Source: Candidatus Woesearchaeota archaeon (lineage in GTDB: Archaea; Nanobdellota; Nanobdellia; Woesearchaeales; ARS49). Taken from it: a stretch of 64,000 bases of DNA. Made by a program: the position numbers and the translations under genes. Under the pieces are notes generated by a model. The model worked only from the letters and a program-made list of their open reading frames with translations, searched no databases and was not told where the DNA came from. The stretch's first letter is position 1. Every line of letters starts with the position of its first letter. This document shows, piece by piece, positions 34,397-43,621 of the stretch. The DNA lies in assembly GCA_017609645.1 (NCBI GenBank), contig JAFCDQ010000002.1, positions 159,823 through 223,822 of the forward strand, in the 5' to 3' direction.

Positions 34397-35539
34397 ATGA
34401 AAATCTGTTTTATAAATCCAACAATATTAATTAAAAGGCCTATTTCTGAAATAATTAATACACTAGAAGAAAAAGAAGGTATAGACGAAATAGGACTGCT
34501 TTGCCCAACAAAAATAGGCAAAAAAATAGACAAATCATTATATCATACTGAATTATTAAAAAAAGTAAAAATATATACTTATCCAACATTTCAACTACCC
34601 TTCGTAAAATCAGAATGGCCAATGCCGCTGCCATCATTTTTCTTCAAAACATTCAAAATATTCAAAAAATATGATATCATTCATATGTGGGTTTATTTTT
34701 ATTTAAGCAGTTTCTGGATAACATTTACAAAATTATTCTTTCCAAAGAAAAAATTGATATTGACTATGGACACTGTACCAGGAGAATCATTCAAGACAGG
34801 GAAACTAATGGATGCCTGCTTTAGACTATATCACAAATTATTCGGCTGGTTTATTTTTGGAGTGCCAAAAAAAATAACATTATACGGCAAGTCATTAATT
34901 CCTTTTGCAAAAAAAGCAGGAATAAAAGAAAAAAAGATTGAAGTTATTCCCACAGGAATTAATAATGAGAAATTTGACGGGGAATATATCAATTTAAGAA
35001 ATGAATTCCACATTAAAGACGATGAAAAAATGATACTATTCATCGGATTAATGCTAAAAAGAAAAGGAATAGATATAATATTAAAAACATTAAACAAACT
35101 AAAAGAAGAAAAATTCAAAATGATCTTTGTAGGAGGCGGGCCTGAAAAAAAAGAATTTGAAAACCTGGCTCAAAAACTTGGCTTGGGAGAAAAAGTAATA
35201 TTTACAGGTGTCAGAAAAGATGTAAAAGACTTATGCAGAACAGCAGATATCTTTTTCCTGCCTTCACGAGGAGAAGGTTTGCCTGGAGTTGTAATGGAAG
35301 CAATGAGCTGCAGTCTTCCCCTATTAAGCTCAAAAATACCCTGCACAACCGATCTTGTAAAAGACACAGAGAATGGATATTTATGTGAAATCGAAGATAT
35401 TGACTGTTATTCTCAAAAATTAAAAGAACTTCTTCAAATCAAAGAATTAAGAGAAAAAATGGGTCTAAAATCCAAAGAATTAATAAAGAACTTCTCATGG
35501 GACAAAAGCATTAAGCGCTTTGAGGAAATATATAAATGA
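34397..35539 (+). CDS. GT4 family glycosyltransferase
   Basis: The 380-residue GT-B protein has the GT4 second-domain features 'MILFIGLMLKRKGIDI', 'FVGGGPEKKEFENLA' and the E-x7-E motif in 'GEGLPGVVMEAMS'. The N-terminal domain has hydrophobic and basic patches that could touch the membrane. It starts nine bases after aglB and overlaps the next GT4 gene by 4 nt, so it probably builds the lipid-linked glycan used by AglB. Donor and linkage are unknown. Confidence 0.87.
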   Translation: MKICFINPTILIKRPISEIINTLEEKEGIDEIGLLCPTKIGKKIDKSLYHTELLKKVKIYTYPTFQLPFVKSEWPMPLPSFFFKTFKIFKKYDIIHMWVYFYLSSFWITFTKLFFPKKKLILTMDTVPGESFKTGKLMDACFRLYHKLFGWFIFGVPKKITLYGKSLIPFAKKAGIKEKKIEVIPTGINNEKFDGEYINLRNEFHIKDDEKMILFIGLMLKRKGIDIILKTLNKLKEEKFKMIFVGGGPEKKEFENLAQKLGLGEKVIFTGVRKDVKDLCRTADIFFLPSRGEGLPGVVMEAMSCSLPLLSSKIPCTTDLVKDTENGYLCEIEDIDCYSQKLKELLQIKELREKMGLKSKELIKNFSWDKSIKRFEEIYK

Positions 35540-36624
35540 AAATAGCTCACTTAATTACGGGCTTAGGAATGGGGGGAGCAGAAAGAATGCTTCTAAAGAC
35601 CCTTCCAAGACTTAAAAACGAAAACTTCATAATTAGTTTAACAAGCAATGATGCTTTTGGTAAAAGGATAGAAGAAGCAGGAATAAAAGTATATTATCTA
35701 GGTTTAAAAAAACTCAACCTACTATCTGCCATACTTAGATTCAGAAAAATACTAAAAAAAGAAAAACCAAACTTACTAAACTGTTATTTAATACACTCAA
35801 ATATCTTTGGCAGAATATTTGGCAAACTATTTAGCGTGAAAAAAATCATCTGTTCTGTCAGAAACAAGCACATAAACAGGCGATTTCTCAACTTTCTTGA
35901 CAGAAGAACATCTTTTTTAGTTGATTTATATACTCCAAATTCTTATGTATTGGTGCCTTTTTTAACAGAACATCAAAAAATCAAAGAAAAAAAAATCAAA
36001 GTTATTGAAAATGGAATAGAATTAGAGAAATTTGATTTTGATATAGATAAAGAAAAAAAGAAAAAAGAATTAGGAATAGAAAAAGAATTTGTAGTCAGCT
36101 GTATCGCAAAATTAGAAAAACAAAAAGGGTATCTAACTCTGATAAAAGCAATAAAAGAACTGAGTAATCCAGATTTTTTATTTTTGTTCATAGGAGACGG
36201 CAAAGAGAGAAAAGAATTAGAAGAACTGAGTGAAAAATTAGGTGTTAAAGATAAAATAAGATTTCTTGGCTGGAGAAGTGACACAAAGGAATTGCTTAGG
36301 ATAACAGATTTATTTATTCTGCCAAGCTTTCATGAAGGAATGAGCAACTCGCTTCTAGAAGCAATGATTTCAAAAGTCTGCTGTCTTGTCTCAGATATAG
36401 ACGAGAATAAAGAATTAATAAAAAACGAAGAAAACGGACTAACATTTATCACAGGCGACCATAAAGATTTAGCTGAAAAAATTTCATATTTACACAAAAA
36501 TGAAAAATTAAGAAAAAAATATGCAGAAAAAGCTGAAGAAACAGTAAAGAAAAGATTTGATATAAACAAAACTGTGGAAAAATACACAGAAGTTATGGAA
36601 AATGTGTGGAATTCTAGGATTTAA
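35536..36624 (+). CDS. GT4 family glycosyltransferase
   Basis: The 362-residue protein begins 'AHLITGLGMGGAERMLLKTL', the GGAE motif of many GT4 enzymes, and has 'FLFIGDGKERKELEELS' and 'FHEGMSNSLLEAM' with the E-x7-E pair. No membrane helix is visible. It is the last gene of the 25225-36624 plus-strand operon, and a convergent radical SAM gene follows. It likely adds one sugar to the AglB glycan; specificity unknown. Confidence 0.87.
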   Translation: MKIAHLITGLGMGGAERMLLKTLPRLKNENFIISLTSNDAFGKRIEEAGIKVYYLGLKKLNLLSAILRFRKILKKEKPNLLNCYLIHSNIFGRIFGKLFSVKKIICSVRNKHINRRFLNFLDRRTSFLVDLYTPNSYVLVPFLTEHQKIKEKKIKVIENGIELEKFDFDIDKEKKKKELGIEKEFVVSCIAKLEKQKGYLTLIKAIKELSNPDFLFLFIGDGKERKELEELSEKLGVKDKIRFLGWRSDTKELLRITDLFILPSFHEGMSNSLLEAMISKVCCLVSDIDENKELIKNEENGLTFITGDHKDLAEKISYLHKNEKLRKKYAEKAEETVKKRFDINKTVEKYTEVMENVWNSRI

Positions 36625-36668
36625 TCGTATTTTATTTTTGAAAATCCTTTAATAATGCGCTATGCAAA

Positions 36669-38171
36669 TTATTTTAGCATTTTTTGTTTCATTATTTTTT
36701 TTACATTCTCGGTTTTGATAAAAATTTTCTTCATTTTTTCATAAAGTTTAATATCAAAATTAAATTTGTAAAAATTCAACGCCATTCTTAATTTAAACAA
36801 ATTCTTAAAAGAAATGCCAAGAAAGTATGCTAAAAAACCTCTTGGTTTAATTTGAGAATAGGTATAGTATTTATATACATTTTTTAATTCATTTCTATTT
36901 GAAATCCAAGGCAAAATTCTGATATCTATAAAGCCGGTTTCATTCAAAAATTGAATCCAAGATTGGGTATCTTGCGGCTCTTTAAATCCTAGTTGTTTAG
37001 CCATCGCATACATCTCAGCTCCAGGATAAGGCCTATACAATTGGGGGCCAATAACCCTCACATTCTTATACTGCTTTAAAATTTGTTTTATTAACTTTAA
37101 AGTTTCCTTCTGTTCTTTTATTTTTTCATTAGGCATCCCTATCATAAAAGAACAGGCAGCATTTATTTTGAATTTATGCAATCTTTCCAGAACTGGCAAA
37201 ACATCTTCTTTCTTTATACCTTTATTTATTATTTTATCTAAAACATTTTGACTGCCTGATTCAATCCCCATTCTTACTTCTAAACATCCGCAATCTCTTA
37301 AAAGCACTAATAGATTATCATCAATATGATTTGGCGTAAGGTAATTTAATCTTGCATTTGCAATCCACAAAAAATTAAACTTTTCTTTTTGATACACTTC
37401 GCAAAATTTTTTTACTCGGTCTATATCTATAAAAAAATTTTCATCAACAAAATCAACACACTCTAACTTAACTTTATTTAAAATATTTTTGATTTCTCTA
37501 GTGATGTTTTCTTCAGATATGCCTCTCCATTTTCTTTTATTTAACAAAGTATTAATGCAAAACGTACAAGAATAAGGGCAGCCTCTTCCTACATGAATAG
37601 GAAAAGTCTTGATAAATTTTTTCCCAACTTGAGTTAGATCATCATAATTATTTAAGTTGACTAAGTCCCAATTAGAAGAAACTTCATTGATATCAATATA
37701 TTCTCTTTGTGAATTTCTAATGATTTTGCCATTCTCATCTTTAAAATAAATTCCCCTAATTTGCTCTATTTTTGAAGAATGGTCTGCGAGATATTTTGCT
37801 ATTTCAAATAAGGTTTCCTCCCCTTCATCATAAGCGACAAAATCCACACAATCTTCTTTTAAGCACTGTTCAGCAAATAAAGTAGGGTGAATTCCCCCCC
37901 AAATAACAGGAATACCTTTCTTATGAACTATTTTTGATAATTCATAAGCACTTTTGATTTGGCTGGTCATTACTGTAAACCCTACTAAAAAACTTTTTTT
38001 CAGAATCTCATCAATATTTTTTGAGGCTTCATTAAGTTGTTCGTCATAAATTTTAACATTAAAATTTTTTTTTGCTAAATAAGAAGCTATACATAATATG
38101 CCCATGAATAAGTGCGGTTTTTCAATATTCTGATCTGCCGGGACTATCAAAGATATTTGTTTATTTTCCAT
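36669..38171 (-). CDS. B12-binding-domain radical SAM protein
   Basis: The 500-residue protein has an N-terminal cobalamin-binding-like domain (about 1-150, 'FMGILCIASYLAKKNFNVKIYD', 'GFTVMTSQI'). A radical SAM barrel follows with the cluster motif 'GRGCPYSCTFC' (CxxxCxxC) near residue 195 and 'EVRMGIESGS'. Class B-like enzymes methylate unactivated carbons or remodel lipids and sugars. It stands alone on the minus strand inside the glycan island. A second, only distantly similar enzyme is at 58158-59618. Substrate unknown; a lipid carrier or a sugar is equally possible. Confidence 0.85.
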   Translation of the reverse strand: MENKQISLIVPADQNIEKPHLFMGILCIASYLAKKNFNVKIYDEQLNEASKNIDEILKKSFLVGFTVMTSQIKSAYELSKIVHKKGIPVIWGGIHPTLFAEQCLKEDCVDFVAYDEGEETLFEIAKYLADHSSKIEQIRGIYFKDENGKIIRNSQREYIDINEVSSNWDLVNLNNYDDLTQVGKKFIKTFPIHVGRGCPYSCTFCINTLLNKRKWRGISEENITREIKNILNKVKLECVDFVDENFFIDIDRVKKFCEVYQKEKFNFLWIANARLNYLTPNHIDDNLLVLLRDCGCLEVRMGIESGSQNVLDKIINKGIKKEDVLPVLERLHKFKINAACSFMIGMPNEKIKEQKETLKLIKQILKQYKNVRVIGPQLYRPYPGAEMYAMAKQLGFKEPQDTQSWIQFLNETGFIDIRILPWISNRNELKNVYKYYTYSQIKPRGFLAYFLGISFKNLFKLRMALNFYKFNFDIKLYEKMKKIFIKTENVKKIMKQKMLK

Positions 38172-38262
38172 TTTTTAAAATTAATGACCTTAAAATGTTT
38201 AAATTTCTTAACACATATAAAAAATCTTCTAAATGAAAGAAAGAAAGTCTCTAGATTATTAA

Positions 38263-38293
38263 TTCATTAGTTTTATAAATAAAAACTAATGAA
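38263..38293. promoter_or_regulatory. 12-bp inverted repeat in a divergent intergenic region
   Basis: TTCATTAGTTTT (38263-38274) and AAAACTAATGAA (38282-38293) are perfect inverted copies seven bases apart, between the divergent radical SAM and methyltransferase genes. It could be an operator for either direction. A TATA-like TATTTAAAAAATAAGG follows near 38306-38321, about 45 nt before the ATG at 38361. Confidence 0.5.
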
Positions 38294-38360
38294 AATGGAT
38301 ATGCGTATTTAAAAAATAAGGTCAATACATCCTAAACCAGGCATTCTTTGCCATACTACC

Positions 38361-39083
38361 ATGAAAAAAAAATATAAAGGTCTAGAAATTTGTGCGGTCA
38401 AAGGTCTGCACGAAAAAGTATTAAAAACAATTTTAAAAAGAAATATAAAAAAAGAATCCAAAATTCTTGTTCTTGGTTCGGGAACAGGAAGTTTTGACAA
38501 AAGATTGGCTGACTCTGGATTTAATAACATAATCTCTTCAGACATTAATCAAGAGAACTATACATATTCAAATGAAAACATAAAATTTATGCCTTTAGAT
38601 TTAAATTCTGATTTCTCTGCAAAAATAAATCAAGATTTTGATTTAATAATTGCTACAGAACTAATAGAACATTTAAGTTCTCCAAATAAGTTTATTAAAG
38701 AATGCAAAAATCTATTGAATAAAAAAGGCGTTCTTATTATTTCAACTCCAAATTTACATAATTTACAATCAAGAATTAATTTTTTATTATTTGGTTACCC
38801 TAGTTATTTTATAACAAAACCTGAAAAATACGGCCATATTTCCCCCATTTTTGATAATATTTTCTTTTATATTTTAGAAAAACATAATCTAAAATTAGAA
38901 AAAAGAATTCCAAGTTCAAATTATTTTAAAAATTTTGAATTTTATACAAAAAAAAGCTATTTTTATTTTTTAACACAACTTTTCTTAAATATCTTCTTTT
39001 TTCCATTAATGTTATTTAATAAAAAATTATTAAAAGGCACCAATGCCATATATTTAATCAGTCATGCGGATTATAAAAAATGA
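38361..39083 (+). CDS. Class I SAM methyltransferase, first of a tandem pair
   Basis: The 240-residue protein has motif I 'ILVLGSGTGSFDKRLADS', 'DLIIATELIEHLSSPNKFIKE' and a hydrophobic C-terminal segment near 205-222. It is clearly a tandem duplicate of the next gene (shared 'TPNLHNLQSRINFL'). It lacks about 18 residues present in the paralogue around HHHSEEWKEEF, so KPEKYG runs straight into HISPIFD. If those residues matter for catalysis this copy may differ in activity. It opens the large plus-strand glycan operon. Confidence 0.82.
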   Translation: MKKKYKGLEICAVKGLHEKVLKTILKRNIKKESKILVLGSGTGSFDKRLADSGFNNIISSDINQENYTYSNENIKFMPLDLNSDFSAKINQDFDLIIATELIEHLSSPNKFIKECKNLLNKKGVLIISTPNLHNLQSRINFLLFGYPSYFITKPEKYGHISPIFDNIFFYILEKHNLKLEKRIPSSNYFKNFEFYTKKSYFYFLTQLFLNIFFFPLMLFNKKLLKGTNAIYLISHADYKK

Positions 39084-39862
39084 AAGGACACCAACATTTA
39101 AAATATGAAGAATTAATCATGCTCACAACACAGGGTGTCCACGAGAAAGTTTTTGAAATCATTCGCAATAAAAAAATTCAAAAACAAGCAGCAATTTTAG
39201 ATTTAGGCGCAGGCACCGGAAGCTTTGATAAAAGGCTGATTGATAATGGATTTAAAGAAATAACGGCAGTTGATATAGTTGCAAATAATTATAAGTACAA
39301 AAATAAATTTGTAAAATTTCTCTGTTTAGACCTAAATGCCAACTTCTCTGCAAAAATAAACAAAAAATTTGACTTAATAATCGCGACAGATGTTATCGAA
39401 CATTTAGCTTCTCCCCACAACTTCATTAAAGAGTGTAAAAATCTATTAAAAAAAGAAGGCACATTAATTATAAATACACCAAATTTACATAATTTACAAT
39501 CAAGAATTAATTTTTTAATTTGGGGCTATCCAAGTTATTTTATAGTAAAACCACAGAAAGCAGGGATCCACCACCACTCAGAAGAATGGAAAGAAGAATT
39601 TTCACACATATCTCCAGTATTTGACAATATACTTATGTGTTTATTAAATGAAAATAATTTAGAACTAGAAAAAAGAATGCCTTGTTCAAGTTATACTAAA
39701 CACTTTAAATTTTACACAAAAAAAAGTTATTTTTATTTTTTGATAATTAGTTTACTTAGAGTCCTGCTTGTTCCAATGATGATGTTTAATAGAAAATTAT
39801 TAAAAGGGACAGAGGTAATATATGTAATTCAAAATAAAGAAAATTCAAGATGTGCGGAATAA
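39080..39862 (+). CDS. Class I SAM methyltransferase, second of a tandem pair
   Basis: The 260-residue protein has motif I 'ILDLGAGTGSFDKRLIDN' and 'DLIIATDVIEHLASPHNFIKE'. It keeps the segment 'GIHHHSEEWKEEFSHISPVFD' that is missing from the first copy. Overlaps upstream (4 nt) and downstream with an AsnB-like gene (13 nt) put it in the operon. The likely substrate is a sugar or lipid-linked sugar. The hydrophobic segment near the C-terminus may bring it to the membrane. Confidence 0.85.
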   Translation: MKGHQHLKYEELIMLTTQGVHEKVFEIIRNKKIQKQAAILDLGAGTGSFDKRLIDNGFKEITAVDIVANNYKYKNKFVKFLCLDLNANFSAKINKKFDLIIATDVIEHLASPHNFIKECKNLLKKEGTLIINTPNLHNLQSRINFLIWGYPSYFIVKPQKAGIHHHSEEWKEEFSHISPVFDNILMCLLNENNLELEKRMPCSSYTKHFKFYTKKSYFYFLIISLLRVLLVPMMMFNRKLLKGTEVIYVIQNKENSRCAE

Positions 39863-41670
39863 TTGGATTCAATTGGAATGATTTGCTACGAGTAAAAAAA
39901 CTTGCTGCTTTAGTAAATCACAGAGGTCCTGATCAAGAGGGAGCATATACGGATAAAAATGTTTCTCTAGGCCATAAAAGATTAAGCATTATAGATTTAT
40001 CTGAAAAAGGAAAGCAACCCATGAGCAGCAGTGACCAAACTATATGGATAACTTATAATGGAGAAATATTCAATTTTCAAGAAATAAAAAAAGAACTAAT
40101 TTCCAAAGGATATAAATTCAAATCGAAGACAGATACAGAAGTTATAATTGAGGGATATAAAGAGTATGGAACAAAAATATTAGATAAATTAAACGGACAA
40201 TTTGCTTTTTGTATATACGATAAAAAAAAAGAACAATTATTTCTTGCGAGAGACCGCATTGGAATAAATCCTCTTTATTATTATTTTGATGGAAATAAAT
40301 TTATTTTTGGATCAGAATTAAAAATAATTATGGGTGCAGGCATTAAAAAAGAAATTAATAGATTTGCACTTAATTATTATTTAATGTACGGCCACACCCC
40401 AAGAAAACAGAGTATTCTAGAAAATACATATAAACTAGAACCGGGTCATTTTATGATTTTTGATTTAAAAAATAAAAAAATAAAAAAATACACGAAATAT
40501 TGGGGCATACATTTAACAGATGAAATTAAAGATGAAAAACTTGCAAAAAAAATAATTCTGGAAAAACTAGATGAATCAGTAAAAAAAAGATTAATTGCAG
40601 ATGTTCCTGTAGGCGCATTCTTATCAGGAGGACTTGACAGTAGCGCAGTTGTTGCATTAATGAGCAAATACACAAAAAATCTCAATACTTTCTCTATAAA
40701 ATTTGATTATCAAGATTTTGATGAATCAAAATATGCAGAAATTGTATCAAAAAAATTTGAAACAAAACATCATGTAATCAAATTTTCAGCAAAAGATGTT
40801 AAAGAATTGCTTCCAAAACTAGTTTACCATTATGACGAACCATTCGGTGATCCTTCAATGATACCAACATATCTAGTATCAAAAGTAGCAAAACAGCATG
40901 TTACTGTATCATTATCAGGAGATGGGGGAGATGAGTTATTTGGAGGGTATAATTCTTACAAACATTTCAGACTGTTAAACTTCCAGAAATATTATCCTGC
41001 CTTCATTAACAAAATACTATATAAATTATTTAAACCAATCAAAAATCATTTTTTTGTAAAGCCTCGGGCATTTTGGGAATTAGGAACGCTACCAAAAAAA
41101 CATAAATTTGCACGACTAATGAGCTATTTAAGTATGGATGAATTTAAACAAATCACTGGAGAAGACCCAATAAAATATTATGAGGCATATGGAGGAGCTT
41201 ATTTTAGAAAAAATTATCTAGACAATGCACAAACAATAGATATTCATACTTACTTACCAGATAATAATCAAACAAAAGTTGACAGATCTTCTATGGCAAA
41301 TAGCCTAGAAACGAGACCTCCTATTTTAGATCATGAACTAATAGAAAAAGCCACAAAATTTCATCATAGTCTGCGTTTAAAAGGGCGAAATGGCAAATAT
41401 ATATTCAAGAAAGCTCTTGAGGGCATTTTACCAAAAAAAGTTTTATATAGAAAAAAACAAGGATTTGGAGTTCCATTAAAATATTATTTCCGGAACGAAC
41501 TGAAAGATATGGTTTATGAGTATGTGATTAATTTTACTGAGCATAACCTATTTGACAGCAGCTTTATCAAAAAGATAATAGCTAAAAAGAAATGGGGAAG
41601 AGATTACTCTAGAATTATCTGGTCGATTTTGATTTTTAATTTATGGTGGCAGAAATGGATGAAAAATTAG
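39850..41670 (+). CDS. Asparagine synthase-like glutamine amidotransferase, second copy
   Basis: The 606-residue protein has Cys2 (MCGIIGFNW), 'NHRGPDQEG', 'GHKRLSIIDLS', the ATP motif 'FLSGGLDSSAVVALM' and 'SLSGDGGDELFGGY'. It is related to the 26878-28776 product but is clearly a different gene. Both follow methyltransferase genes in plus-strand glycan operons, suggesting two parallel modules for amidated, methylated sugars. The final codons overlap the next methyltransferase frame. True asparagine synthesis is possible for one copy. Confidence 0.87.
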   Translation: MCGIIGFNWNDLLRVKKLAALVNHRGPDQEGAYTDKNVSLGHKRLSIIDLSEKGKQPMSSSDQTIWITYNGEIFNFQEIKKELISKGYKFKSKTDTEVIIEGYKEYGTKILDKLNGQFAFCIYDKKKEQLFLARDRIGINPLYYYFDGNKFIFGSELKIIMGAGIKKEINRFALNYYLMYGHTPRKQSILENTYKLEPGHFMIFDLKNKKIKKYTKYWGIHLTDEIKDEKLAKKIILEKLDESVKKRLIADVPVGAFLSGGLDSSAVVALMSKYTKNLNTFSIKFDYQDFDESKYAEIVSKKFETKHHVIKFSAKDVKELLPKLVYHYDEPFGDPSMIPTYLVSKVAKQHVTVSLSGDGGDELFGGYNSYKHFRLLNFQKYYPAFINKILYKLFKPIKNHFFVKPRAFWELGTLPKKHKFARLMSYLSMDEFKQITGEDPIKYYEAYGGAYFRKNYLDNAQTIDIHTYLPDNNQTKVDRSSMANSLETRPPILDHELIEKATKFHHSLRLKGRNGKYIFKKALEGILPKKVLYRKKQGFGVPLKYYFRNELKDMVYEYVINFTEHNLFDSSFIKKIIAKKKWGRDYSRIIWSILIFNLWWQKWMKN

Positions 41671-42491
41671 AATTATATGAAGATATATATAAGAAAAAAT
41701 TCAGTTTTGGAAAAAATTGGCAGTTTTTTTTAAAAAAGCTGGATAATAAAAAAATAGAATTAGCTAAAAAATCTTTAACTGATTTCACAAAATTAAAAAA
41801 TTTCAAAGATAAAACTTTTATTGATATTGGCTGTGGAAGTGGACTTTTTTCTTTATGCGCTTGTCTGCTAAATGCAGAAAAAGTTATTAGCATTGATGTA
41901 GATGAAAACAGTGTTTCTTGTGCAAAATATCTAAGAAACAAATTTAAAATAAATCCTGAAATCTGGGAGATAAAAACAGGCTCTGCCCTGGATTCAGACT
42001 TTTTAAAAAATCAAGGAGAATTTGATATAGTCTATTCTTGGGGCGTTTTACACCACACAGGATATATGTGGAAAGCCTTAGAGAATGTAATTCCTCTCAT
42101 AGCAAAAGATGGTTCATTATACCTAGCGATTTATAATGAGTTTAAAGGTTTTCCAAACTCTAAAACCTGGGCAAAAATAAAAAAATTCTATTCAAACCAT
42201 GGAAAGATAATTAGAAAAATAATTGAAATGGGCTATATTTCCTATTATATATTAGGCTTATTAGCGCATGGAAAAAATCCTATTAAATATATCAAAAATT
42301 ATGGGCAAAAAGGTGCAAGGGGAATGAGTTTTTATAGAGATGCTGTAGATTGGCTAGGAGGTTATCCTTATGAATTTGCTTCTACCAAAGAAATAATTGA
42401 TTTTTATGGGGGGAAAAATTTTAAATTGATAACTCTTAAAAAGGCAAAGAGGGAAGGTTGTAATCAATACTTATTCCAAAAAAATGATTAA
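41655..42491 (+). CDS. Class I SAM methyltransferase
   Basis: The roughly 278-residue protein has motif I 'FIDIGCGSGLFSLCA' and 'FDIVYSWGVLHHTGYMWKAL', with a C-terminal half containing 'YRDAVDWLGGYPYEFAS', seen in methyltransferases of polysaccharide loci. The track starts at an ATG (41643); the ATG at 41655 is preferred because GGTGG lies five bases before it. It overlaps AsnB upstream and a GT4 gene downstream. Substrate probably a glycan component. Confidence 0.85.
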   Translation: MDEKLELYEDIYKKKFSFGKNWQFFLKKLDNKKIELAKKSLTDFTKLKNFKDKTFIDIGCGSGLFSLCACLLNAEKVISIDVDENSVSCAKYLRNKFKINPEIWEIKTGSALDSDFLKNQGEFDIVYSWGVLHHTGYMWKALENVIPLIAKDGSLYLAIYNEFKGFPNSKTWAKIKKFYSNHGKIIRKIIEMGYISYYILGLLAHGKNPIKYIKNYGQKGARGMSFYRDAVDWLGGYPYEFASTKEIIDFYGGKNFKLITLKKAKREGCNQYLFQKND

Positions 42492-43617
42492 AAAAAAAGA
42501 AAAAATCAAAGTTATGCTGCTCATAGATAATCATAATCTAGGAGGCGCGCAAAAATTTACATTAAATCTTTGCAAATTTTTAAACAAAAATGAATTTGAA
42601 GTGCACGTAGTATTTTGGAAAGAAGGCTTTTTCACAAAAGATTTTGAAAAAATTCAAAATATTTTTTTGCACCCTCTAAATATCGCACCTGCAAGTAATG
42701 CTGGAATTTTTGAAAAAATGAAGATTTTTCTAAAACATATGGCTGAGATTAAAAAGAAAATAAAAAACATCAGACCAAACATACTTCAAACAACATTGCC
42801 AACTTCGGATTTTTACGGGATGCTGATGAAAATTTTAAATCCTAAAATAAAATTTATTTCTAGAAAAGCAGATACTCCTTTGGTATGGAAAAAAAAATTC
42901 TTTTTGCATCTTTTTCTTAGGTTTTATTTCAAATTCCACTCTTTTTTCGTAAATAAATTTGTTTGCATATCTTTCGCTGTCAAAGACTATATGAACAAAT
43001 ATGAATTTATTTCACGAAAAAAACTTAAAGTAATTCATAATGGCGTAAACCTTGCTGATTACCAAGAGAAAAATAAAAACTATAATTTAATAAATTTTGT
43101 TTATCTTGGGAGATTAGATATTAAACATAAACGACTTGATTTGATCTTAAAAGCCGCACAAATTCTTATGAAAAAATACAGAAAAAAATTTAATTTGTTT
43201 ATTATTGGCGATGGAAAAGATCGAGAATTAATTGAAAAAATTTGCAGAAAGAATCCTGAACATATGAAATTTTTAGGCAAAAGAAAAAATATTAATGCCT
43301 CATTAGAAAAAAAACACATTCTTTTGTCCCCTTCCAAATGGGAAGCATTTGGAATCGCAAATATTGAAGCAATGGCTTGCGGGCTGCCAGTAATTGCAAC
43401 GAGAGTTGGAGGGCTCTCTGAAATAATTGTTGACAAAGAAACTGGCTTTTTGATAGAAAAAAATAATGCTGCATATTTGGCTGAAAAAATGGAATATTTT
43501 CTTTTAAATAAAGAAATGATTGAAAAAATGGGTAAAAAAGCAAGGGAAAGAGTTATTGAAAAATTCGACATCAGACAACAAGTTAAAGAATATGAAAATG
43601 TATATTTAAACGTTTAA
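42484..43617 (+). CDS. GT4 family glycosyltransferase
   Basis: The 377-residue GT-B protein has 'LLIDNHNLGGAQKFTLNLC', 'FVYLGRLDIKHKRLDLIL' and 'WEAFGIANIEAMACGLP' (E-x7-E). It is a normal full-length GT4 enzyme. It ends four bases before the kinase gene at 43622 and so heads the kinase / RtcB-like / kinase group. It may add the sugar that is then phosphorylated, but that is inference. Confidence 0.87.
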   Translation: MIKKKEKIKVMLLIDNHNLGGAQKFTLNLCKFLNKNEFEVHVVFWKEGFFTKDFEKIQNIFLHPLNIAPASNAGIFEKMKIFLKHMAEIKKKIKNIRPNILQTTLPTSDFYGMLMKILNPKIKFISRKADTPLVWKKKFFLHLFLRFYFKFHSFFVNKFVCISFAVKDYMNKYEFISRKKLKVIHNGVNLADYQEKNKNYNLINFVYLGRLDIKHKRLDLILKAAQILMKKYRKKFNLFIIGDGKDRELIEKICRKNPEHMKFLGKRKNINASLEKKHILLSPSKWEAFGIANIEAMACGLPVIATRVGGLSEIIVDKETGFLIEKNNAAYLAEKMEYFLLNKEMIEKMGKKARERVIEKFDIRQQVKEYENVYLNV

Positions 43618-43621
43618 AAAA

